From Bacteroidales bacterium (GTDB taxonomy: Bacteria > Bacteroidota > Bacteroidia > Bacteroidales > Paludibacteraceae), in assembly GCA_900766775.1 (NCBI GenBank), contig CAAFXN010000145.1, forward strand, positions 1-5,957: a DNA stretch of 5,957 bases, given 5' to 3'. Position 1 is the stretch's first letter; every line of letters starts with the position of its first letter. The position numbers and the translations under genes were made by a program. The notes below the pieces were generated by a model. That model worked only from the letters and a program-made list of their open reading frames with translations, was not told the origin of the DNA and did no database searches. Below, piece after piece: positions 1 through 4,751 of the stretch.

Positions 1-1881
1 ACCGTGGTGGCAGGCTGCTTCTACAACCTGACCTCCAGCGAGACCAACGAACAGTTGCAACAGATTGAGATGGAACTCTCGCCGAAGTTGTCAGACTACT
101 CATCCACCATCCGCCTGAACGAAGGTTTGTTCCAGCGTATCAAGGCGGTGTATGATAACCGCAGCCAACTGAAACTCAACAAAGAGCAACAGAAACTGCT
201 GGACGACATCTACGAATCGTTTGCCAACAACGGCGCTAACCTCTCGCCGGAGGACAAGCAGACCTACCGTGAACTGACGGCGCGTCTGAGCCAACTGACG
301 CTCACCTACGGTCAGAATGTGCTGAAAGCCACCAACGCTTGGACGATGCTTCTCACCCGCGAGGCAGACCTTGCAGGTCTGAACGAGGACACCAAAGCGA
401 TGCTGCGCGCCAACGCAGAGAAGAAAGGACAGGAAGGCTGGTTGCTCGACCTGAAGCCCACTACCTATCGCCCTGTGATGGAAGACCTCGACAACCGCGA
501 CATTCGCCGCGAACTCTATACTGCCTACAACAGCCGTTGTATAGGCGGCGAGTTCGACAACACGCAGATTATCATCGACATCGTCAATACCCGCCTTGCG
601 CTGGCGAACCTCTTCGGCAAGCAGACTTACGCCGAGAAGTCGCTCCACAAGACCATGGCGGAGACGCCTGAGCAGGTGTATAAACTGCTGGACCAACTGC
701 GCGAGAGTTATATGCCTGCCGCCAAGCAGGAGGTGGAGGAGTTGCAGCAGTTCGCTACCGCCAACGGTTTCTACGCTACCTTGCAGCCTTGGGACTGGTC
801 GTACTACTCTAAGAAACTCAAGATAGAGAAATACAGCGTGTCGGACGATGATATCCGCCCGTACTTCGAGTTGGAAGCGGTTAAGCAGGGCGTGTTCGGC
901 TTGGCAAAACGGCTCTACGGACTGACTTTCAAGGAGAACAAGGCGATTCAGGTGTATAACCCCGAGGTAACCGCCTACGAGGTGTTTGACGAGAAAGGTA
1001 AGTTCCTCGCTGTCTATTACGCCGACTTCCACCCGCGCGATGGCAAGCGTGGCGGCGCGTGGATGAACGACTTCCAAGGGCAATGGATGGACGGCAAGAA
1101 AGACCATCGCCCGCATATCGTGAACGTGATGAATTTCACGCGTCCGACCGCAGACAAGCCTGCGCTCTTCACCTACGACGAGGTGGAGACCTTCCTCCAC
1201 GAGTTCGGGCATGCGCTCCACGGCATGCTCACCCGCTGCCAATATAGTGCCCTCTCGGGCACCAACGTGCCGCGCGACTTCGTGGAGCTGCCCTCGCAGT
1301 TCAACGAGAACTTCCTCGGCGAGAAAGAGTTCCTCGACACCTTTGCCAAGCACTACAAGACGGGCGAGCCGATGCCGCAGGAGTTGATAGACAAGATTAA
1401 GCGCGCGCAGACCTACCATGCCGCCTACGCTTGTGTACGCCAACTCTCGTTCGGCTACCTCGACATGGCATGGCATACGCTCAGTGCACCGTTCACCGTG
1501 CCTGCCGACCTCACCACCGAGGAGGCGGTTATCAAGTTCGGTAACGACGCCATGCGCCCTGTGCAGGTGCTGCCCGACGTACCCGGTACGCAGATGGAGA
1601 CTGCCTTCACGCATATCTTCTCTGGCGGTTACGCCGCAGGCTACTACTCGTATAAGTGGTCGGAACTGCTGGACGCTGACGCTTTCTCCGTCTTCAAGGC
1701 AGCGCAGCAGAAGAGCGGCACTATCTTCGACAAGAAGGCAGCGGCTCTCTTCCGCAAGCATATCCTTGAGCGTGGTGGCACCGAGCCTGCTGCCGACCTC
1801 TATCGTAAGTTCCGCGGCGGCGAGCCGACCATCAACGCACTGCTGGAGCGCGACGGCATCAAGGCAGTGGAAGTGAAGTAG
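1..1881 (+). CDS. dcp: M3 family zinc metallopeptidase, peptidyl-dipeptidase Dcp type (5'-truncated by window edge)
   Basis: Peptidyl-dipeptidases of family M3 remove dipeptides from the C-terminus of oligopeptides and help recycle intracellular or periplasmic peptides. The frame is open from base 1, and 626 codons precede the TAG at 1879-1881. The zinc motif HEFGH is at 1198-1212. Exactly 29 residues after its first His is the Glu of FVELPSQ, the third zinc ligand; E. coli Dcp has the same spacing (His470/His474/Glu499, from memory). The segment SGTNVPRDFVE and the C-terminal GGYAAGYYSYKW, which carries the conserved substrate-side Tyr residues, also match Dcp. By the position of HEFGH, about 70 N-terminal residues, including any signal peptide, are missing. 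The GTG at base 4 is therefore not the real start. GC is high (57% in one counted 60-base line). The catalytic set is intact with no frameshift. Whether it is exported cannot be judged without the N-terminus. Confidence 0.96.
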   Translation, partial: TVVAGCFYNLTSSETNEQLQQIEMELSPKLSDYSSTIRLNEGLFQRIKAVYDNRSQLKLNKEQQKLLDDIYESFANNGANLSPEDKQTYRELTARLSQLTLTYGQNVLKATNAWTMLLTREADLAGLNEDTKAMLRANAEKKGQEGWLLDLKPTTYRPVMEDLDNRDIRRELYTAYNSRCIGGEFDNTQIIIDIVNTRLALANLFGKQTYAEKSLHKTMAETPEQVYKLLDQLRESYMPAAKQEVEELQQFATANGFYATLQPWDWSYYSKKLKIEKYSVSDDDIRPYFELEAVKQGVFGLAKRLYGLTFKENKAIQVYNPEVTAYEVFDEKGKFLAVYYADFHPRDGKRGGAWMNDFQGQWMDGKKDHRPHIVNVMNFTRPTADKPALFTYDEVETFLHEFGHALHGMLTRCQYSALSGTNVPRDFVELPSQFNENFLGEKEFLDTFAKHYKTGEPMPQELIDKIKRAQTYHAAYACVRQLSFGYLDMAWHTLSAPFTVPADLTTEEAVIKFGNDAMRPVQVLPDVPGTQMETAFTHIFSGGYAAGYYSYKWSELLDADAFSVFKAAQQKSGTIFDKKAAALFRKHILERGGTEPAADLYRKFRGGEPTINALLERDGIKAVEVK

Positions 1882-1955
1882 GATACAGGACTGCTCACTG
1901 CGTTCGCTGAAAGATATAGGAGCAAAGACCGATTACTATCGTCTCTGCCCACGAC

Positions 1956-1995
1956 AACCGCTACGCTGATTTACTATCGGCGTGGCGGTTTTTCT
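1956..1995 (+). terminator. Rho-independent terminator after the M3 peptidase gene
   Basis: A 14-bp stem starts with AA plus CCGCTACGCTGA (1956-1969), has the loop TTTACTA, and closes with TCGGCGTGGCGG plus TT; two of the pairs are G-U. A T-rich tract, TTTTTCTT, overlaps and follows the 3' arm. It lies 75 nt beyond the peptidase stop and isolates that gene from the ATPase promoter. The 74 nt between stop and hairpin (1882-1955) hold no recognisable gene. The hairpin is nearly identical to the one at 3489-3519. Confidence 0.88.
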
Positions 1996-2079
1996 TGCAA
2001 ATTTGTGCAGTTTAGGCAGTGGTAAAATTGCAAATTTGTGCAGTTTATATAGGATAAAACTTGCAAATTTGTGCAGTTT
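1995..2079 (+). repeat. Three perfect 19-bp direct repeats at 33-bp intervals upstream of the ATPase promoter
   Basis: TTGCAAATTTGTGCAGTTT occurs without mismatch at 1995-2013, 2028-2046 and 2061-2079, so each start is exactly 33 bp from the next. The two 14-bp spacers differ from each other, but both end in an A-run (AAAA, AAAAC) directly before the repeat. The core CAAATTTG is an 8-bp palindrome, as expected for a site bound by a dimer. The first copy overlaps the T-tract of the preceding terminator. The last copy ends 12 bp before the -33 box. A further A-run (2083-2089 region) and TTGC at 2093 suggest a decayed fourth unit one base out of phase that overlaps the -33 box. Protein-binding operator or enhancer-like sites are the likeliest reading; no binding protein can be named. 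Confidence 0.9.
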
Positions 2080-2091
2080 GTAATAAAAACA

Positions 2092-2123
2092 TTTGCGTAA
2101 TTCATTTATTTTTAGTACCTTTG
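2092..2123 (+). promoter_or_regulatory. Bacteroidota-type promoter of the ATPase gene
   Basis: The -33 box TTTG is at 2092-2095 and the -7 box TACCTTTG (consensus TAnnTTTG) at 2116-2123, separated by 20 nt. This is the pattern recognised by the primary sigma factor in Bacteroidota. Transcription should begin about 4-8 nt after the -7 box, near 2127-2131, leaving a leader of roughly 20 nt before the ATG at 2148. This promoter settles the start of the ATPase, because the in-frame TTG at 2061 lies upstream of it. Confidence 0.85.
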
Positions 2124-2147
2124 CAGCCGATTAGCAGATACAGCGTT

Positions 2148-3440
2148 ATGATAAAGAACCTACAGCGTATATTGGAGTCGCAGCGTGAAGAGTTAATGCA
2201 GTTGGATATAGCCGCATTGGTTACCCGCAAGGAAGAGGCGGAGGTACAATTGGACAGCCATCTCGCTCAAGTGGTGATTGGTGTTCGTCGGAGCGGGAAA
2301 TCTACACTTTGCCAGAAAGTATTGTTAGAGAGCAAGACCACGTTTGCGTATGTCAATTTTGATGATGAGCGGTTGGCAAAGGCCGGTACCGACGATTTGG
2401 ATGATGTGCTGCAAGTGCTATACGGTATCTACGGCTCATTCAGCCATCTATTGCTGGACGAGGTGCAAAACGTGAAAGACTGGCCTCTATTTGTCAATAG
2501 ACTGTTGCGGCAGCGTATTCACCTGATAATGACAGGCAGCAATGCGAACCTCCTCAGCAGCGAATTGGCAACCCATCTGACGGGACGGTATCACCAGATA
2601 GAGTTGTTTCCTTTCTCGTTCCGCGAGTTTTGCATTGCGCAAGGTGTGGATTTGAAATCTCAGAGTGTAAAGGGTATCGGACTTCGGCAAAACGCTCTCA
2701 GCCGGTACATTATGGAGGGCGGTTTTCCCGAACTGTTGACCCTTGCGGAAGGCGACCGACATGATTATCTGCAATCGCTTATCAAGGCGATTGTAGAAAA
2801 AGACATCTGCAAACGCTATAAGGTGCGCTTCCCTCGCACGCTGGCAGAATTGGCAAACAAGATGTTGGATTGGTTCTGTCAGGAAAAGTCCTATAATGAT
2901 ATAGCCGAGGAGCAGCAGATTAAGTCGGTTCATACCGTCAAGAACTACATAGAATATCTTCGGAATGCCTATTTGTTGGCTATCATCCCGCTTTTCTCGC
3001 TCAAGAGCCGCGATAGAAATTCGTTGCGAAAGACCTATGCCATTGACCCTGCATTTATCGCCGAACATGAGAATGCGCTATTGACCGAGAGTTACGGCTT
3101 GCGGCTGGAAAATGTCATCGCCATAGAACTGCTCCGCAGGCTCCATCAAGACTATCAGCAAGTGTATTATCTGCGCAAATCGCGCGAGTTTGAATGTGAT
3201 TTCGTGGTAGTGGAGCGTTCGCATGTACAGCAGTTGATACAAGTATGTTATGATTTTGCGGAGCCGTCAGCCAAACTGTATAAGCGCGAGGTAGGAGGAT
3301 TGCTCAAAGCCTCTTCGTACACCCAATGTAACGACTTGACATTGATTGTGATGTATGGTGATACGGGCGATATCGTATCTGACGGGAAAACCATTCGGGT
3401 TGTGAACGCAACAGACTGGTTGCTACATAGTCCCAAGTAA
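2148..3440 (+). CDS. ATP-binding protein, AAA_14 ATPase plus DUF4143 C-terminal domain
   Basis: This is a 430-residue member of the COG1373-type ATPases, which are expanded in Bacteroidota and many archaea; their cellular role is not established. Domain order: a short N-terminal helix; AAA_14 P-loop domain with Walker A GVRRSGKST (residues 45-53, Lys51), Walker B LLLDE (Asp104, Glu105) and a TGSNA sensor-like segment near 129-133; a winged-helix-like stretch around 249-284 containing TVKNYIEYLRNAYL; and a DUF4143 region with a PD-(D/E)XK-nuclease-like strand, REFECDFVVV (Glu349, Asp351), then QLIQVCYD where nucleases usually carry E-x-K. The C-terminal fold may therefore not cut DNA. Length is usual for the family. 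The start is the ATG at 2148: it is about 20 nt after the predicted transcript start, and an extension to TTG 2061 would cross the promoter. No SD is seen, as is normal for the phylum. It is monocistronic, with its own promoter and terminator. GC is lower than in the peptidase (47% in one counted line), consistent with but not proof of horizontal spread. Confidence 0.93.
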   Translation: MIKNLQRILESQREELMQLDIAALVTRKEEAEVQLDSHLAQVVIGVRRSGKSTLCQKVLLESKTTFAYVNFDDERLAKAGTDDLDDVLQVLYGIYGSFSHLLLDEVQNVKDWPLFVNRLLRQRIHLIMTGSNANLLSSELATHLTGRYHQIELFPFSFREFCIAQGVDLKSQSVKGIGLRQNALSRYIMEGGFPELLTLAEGDRHDYLQSLIKAIVEKDICKRYKVRFPRTLAELANKMLDWFCQEKSYNDIAEEQQIKSVHTVKNYIEYLRNAYLLAIIPLFSLKSRDRNSLRKTYAIDPAFIAEHENALLTESYGLRLENVIAIELLRRLHQDYQQVYYLRKSREFECDFVVVERSHVQQLIQVCYDFAEPSAKLYKREVGGLLKASSYTQCNDLTLIVMYGDTGDIVSDGKTIRVVNATDWLLHSPK

Positions 3441-3488
3441 GATTGCTTCATATGGTTCGCTAATATGCCGGGGTGATTCTTTCCATTT

Positions 3489-3530
3489 CCGCTACGCTGA
3501 TTTTATATCGGCGTAGCGGTTTTTCTTTTT
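3489..3530 (+). terminator. Rho-independent terminator after the ATPase gene
   Basis: The arms CCGCTACGCTGA (3489-3500) and TCGGCGTAGCGG (3508-3519) form a 12-bp stem around a 7-nt loop, followed by TTTTTCTTTTT. It lies 48 nt past the ATPase stop. The stem and start of the T-tract match the terminator at 1956-1995 except for one base in the 3' arm and a few loop bases. The stop-proximal stretch 3441-3461 also weakly resembles 1889-1908: both start GA(C/T)TGCT and end TTCGCT. Confidence 0.9.
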
Positions 3531-3605
3531 GAGTCGTGTGGTATTGTCAAGTCGTATGGCGGTACATAGCAAGTAAGGAAAGAGTCAGTAGATACTCTTA
3601 GTTAT
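3531..3605 (+). other. Non-coding spacer with a short direct repeat and a weak hairpin
   Basis: No credible gene is visible. AGTCGTGTGG (3532-3541) recurs as AGTCGTATGG (3550-3559), 18 bp away. AAGAGT (3580-3585) and ACTCTT (3594-3599) can form a 6-bp hairpin with an 8-nt loop but have no T-tract, so it is not a convincing terminator. The segment ends where the 11-bp array begins; TTAGTTATCC at its end could be a decayed copy of that unit. Confidence 0.5.
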
Positions 3606-3717
3606 CCTACGTATATCCTACGTATACCCTACGTATACCCTACGTATACCCTACGTATACCCTACGTATACCCTACGTATACCCTACGTATATCTTACGT
3701 ATATCTTACGTAATAGT
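3606..3717 (+). repeat. Tandem array of an 11-bp unit centred on the palindrome TACGTA (10 copies)
   Basis: TACGTA starts at 3608, 3619, 3630, 3641, 3652, 3663, 3674, 3685, 3696 and 3707, with exactly 11 bp between starts. Six central units are identical TACGTATACCC (3619-3684). Outer units differ: TACGTATATCC at 3608, TACGTATATCT at 3685 and 3696, and TACGTAATAGT at 3707. A further decayed copy, CTCGTA, is in register at 3718. A uniform centre with diverged ends is the usual result of slippage or unequal exchange. Each central unit carries two overlapping palindromes, TACGTA and GTATAC, so roughly the same face of the helix is presented every turn. It lies outside any gene, between a terminator and a promoter. 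It may be a multi-site protein target or a neutral minisatellite. Confidence 0.95.
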
Positions 3718-3729
3718 CTCGTAATGCTC

Positions 3730-3861
3730 TCGGGAAGGAGAAGAGTGAGGGACGGGGGAGAGGGGATTGGAGAACGGGAGGGAGGGGATTGGGAGACGGG
3801 AGAGAGGGGGTTGAGGGACGGGAGGAAGGGGATTAGGAGATAGAGGGAGTAGTGGTTGGGG
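3730..3861 (+). repeat. Purine/G-rich minisatellite with 22-bp period (4 good copies, 2 degenerate)
   Basis: Units starting ACGGG occur at 3752, 3774, 3796 and 3818, exactly 22 bp apart. Each reads ACGGG, a G/A run, then (A/G)TTG(G/A). Decayed copies lie in phase at 3730 (TCGGG) and 3840 (ATAGAGGG). The + strand is almost all purine with many runs of three to five G, so G-quadruplex or triplex formation is possible. No reading frame of interest crosses it. It follows the 11-bp array directly, and its period is twice that array's. Confidence 0.88.
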
Positions 3862-3871
3862 AAGCAGAATG

Positions 3872-3929
3872 TATCAAATATGCATTATTCTATGAAATAA
3901 TTTGCATTATTTTGTGAAATAATTTGCAT
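3872..3929 (+). repeat. AT-rich direct repeats 22 bp apart leading into the surface-operon promoter
   Basis: TATGAAATAATTTGCAT (3891-3907) recurs as TGTGAAATAATTTGCAT (3913-3929), 22 bp on. A shorter relative, TATCAAATATGCAT, precedes them at 3872-3885. Between the copies, ATTATT and AATAAT form short inverted repeats. The TTTG in the last copy is the -33 box of the downstream promoter, so a protein bound to the array would contact or block RNA polymerase. This placement suits an activator or repressor site, but the regulator is unknown. Confidence 0.8.
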
Positions 3930-3954
3930 ATATTGTAGAAATTTATTACCTTTG
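3923..3954 (+). promoter_or_regulatory. Bacteroidota-type promoter of the surface-protein operon
   Basis: The -33 box TTTG is at 3923-3926 and the -7 box TACCTTTG at 3947-3954, with a 20-nt spacer. Box sequences and spacing are identical to the ATPase promoter. Expected transcript start is about 3958-3962, giving a leader of roughly 120 nt before the ATG at 4084. The -33 box sits inside the last AT-rich repeat. Confidence 0.85.
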
Positions 3955-3962
3955 CCGCGTTT

Positions 3963-3992
3963 TTTGAGATTCGATAAGCTTTTCGTCTCAAA
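3963..3992 (+). other. Possible 5'-end mRNA hairpin in the leader
   Basis: TTTGAGA (3963-3969) pairs with TCTCAAA (3986-3992), and CGA (3972-3974) with TCG (3983-3985) extends the stem past a two-base bulge. The predicted transcript starts within a few bases of the 5' arm, so the hairpin would cap the mRNA and could affect its stability. There is no T-tract, so it is not a terminator. It matches no riboswitch class that I recognise. Confidence 0.5.
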
Positions 3993-4015
3993 CAAACAAA
4001 CAAACAAACAAACAA
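3989..4015 (+). repeat. (CAAA)6 tetranucleotide microsatellite in the 5' leader
   Basis: Six perfect CAAA units (3989-4012) and a partial CAA sit just before the ATG at 4018. Its first CAAA overlaps the 3' arm of the leader hairpin. A-rich, unstructured sequence before an ATG favours initiation in Bacteroidota, so this tract may act as a translation enhancer. Tetranucleotide tracts slip readily. A copy-number change would alter leader length, but not the reading frame, because every start lies downstream of the tract. Confidence 0.9.
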
Positions 4016-4017
4016 CC

Positions 4018-4032
4018 ATGAAAAACCTGTAG
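4018..4032 (+). CDS. Putative leader mini-ORF MKNL-stop ahead of the exported small protein
   Basis: ATG AAA AAC CTG TAG follows the A-rich (CAAA)6 tract and has the best start context in this leader. It is in the same frame as the gene at 4084. The TAG (4030-4032) and a TGA (4048-4050) separate them. MKNL resembles the first residues of many Bacteroidales exported proteins. It could be a translated leader peptide that tunes downstream expression, the stub of a former start, or chance. The codons between the stops and 4084 do not read as a signal peptide, so a simple nonsense mutation in an intact longer gene is unlikely. Confidence 0.3.
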   Translation: MKNL

Positions 4033-4083
4033 CCTCCTGCCCCCGATTGAGGGTGTGCGTGGAGTGTCTCGCAACCGAAAACC

Positions 4084-4746
4084 ATGAACCTACACAAACT
4101 ATTGCCACCTCTACCCGGGTGTATGGGGTTGATACCCTTTGCCTTGTCCCTGCTGGTGTGTGCGGCGTTGTATTCACCTCCTGTCTTTTCGTCTCCGCAG
4201 TTGTCGGAGCATGCCGTGAGTCGCTATGTGCCTGACATAGCGAGCCCTTTCAGTTTGCCTTCCGAGCATACGTCAGCGCGTATGGAGATGCGCAAGAGCA
4301 ACAGTTGGCGCGAACCGTGGTACGGCAGTGTTACGGGTGCGGAGCCCGTTTGTGCTACGCCCGTTTATGCACAGTCTTTCAACCACAGCGCCCGCGCCCT
4401 ATTCGGCTCTACATGGCGCGAGGAGGTTCCTTTCCGAGACCCATTGCTGTCAACGAAAGTTCCTACGGTTCCGCCCGATGGGATGTATTCGTATCGTGCC
4501 TATGCATCCAGCATAACCGCCGTAGGCGCCACATCGGTAGCCCTGATGGCAGTCCCGGCGGGTGAGACGCCGATACAGAAGATATCCGGCAGGCAAGGTA
4601 CAGACGACTGGTGGGAAGACAACCCCGACAACCCGGGCAACACCTCCAACGAGTCTCCCGTAGGCGAGCCGATGGTCATGCTGCTGTTCGCCCTCGGACT
4701 GGCGGTGTACAGATATCGAAATAATCTACTGAAAAATAATCGTTAA
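4084..4746 (+). CDS. Small exported protein with C-terminal membrane tail, function unknown
   Basis: I do not recognise this 220-residue protein as a named family. The N-terminus is signal-like: Lys5, then a hydrophobic stretch at about 14-29 (MGLIPFALSLLVCAAL), with possible cleavage near 35-37. The middle (38-160) is Pro-, Ser- and aromatic-rich with no catalytic motif that I can see. Residues 171-190 form an acidic Asp/Asn/Pro linker containing DDWWEDNPDNPGN. It is followed by SPVGEP (191-196), a hydrophobic segment of about 13-14 residues (197-209) and a basic end, RYRNNLLKNNR. This motif, hydrophobic segment and basic-tail order resembles C-terminal sorting or anchoring tails; from memory, short Prevotella-like proteins end in a similar P-x-G-(D/E) tail. 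The start follows an AAAACC context; Met14 is an alternative. The stop lies 5 nt before the next gene, implying one operon. GC is high (58% in one line), unlike the AT-rich first two-thirds of its neighbour. Confidence 0.72.
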   Translation: MNLHKLLPPLPGCMGLIPFALSLLVCAALYSPPVFSSPQLSEHAVSRYVPDIASPFSLPSEHTSARMEMRKSNSWREPWYGSVTGAEPVCATPVYAQSFNHSARALFGSTWREEVPFRDPLLSTKVPTVPPDGMYSYRAYASSITAVGATSVALMAVPAGETPIQKISGRQGTDDWWEDNPDNPGNTSNESPVGEPMVMLLFALGLAVYRYRNNLLKNNR

Positions 4747-4751
4747 TAGCC

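Noticed and set aside
100..1761. A 553-codon open frame on the - strand opposite the peptidase gene
   Set aside because: It is the antisense shadow of a GC-rich, strongly biased coding frame. Its translation has no domain or motif, while the + strand carries an intact, recognisable M3 protease.
1995..2079. CRISPR array or plasmid-type replication iterons
   Set aside because: The 19-bp repeats with 14-bp spacers are too short and too few for CRISPR and no cas gene is present. There is no Rep gene, and the surrounding genes look chromosomal.
2061..2147. N-terminal extension of the ATPase from a TTG at 2061
   Set aside because: The TTG lies inside the third 33-bp repeat and upstream of the promoter, so it would not be on the transcript. 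The extra 29 residues are not family-like.
2487..3068. A 193-codon open frame on the - strand within the ATPase gene
   Set aside because: It has no motif or independent start context and is wholly contained in a conserved + strand gene.
3606..3861. CRISPR or coding tandem-repeat protein
   Set aside because: The repeats are contiguous without unique spacers, lie between a terminator and a promoter, and give no sustained plausible protein.
3961..4083. Known riboswitch in the surface-operon leader
   Set aside because: Only one short hairpin and a CCC/GGG pairing are visible. No conserved aptamer core is recognised and no terminator or anti-terminator pair is present.
3885..4177. Two overlapping - strand open frames (70 and 95 codons) across the promoter and CAAA tract
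   Set aside because: Their translations include low-complexity stretches made by the microsatellite (repeated CLFV), and they run antisense to a clear promoter and leader.
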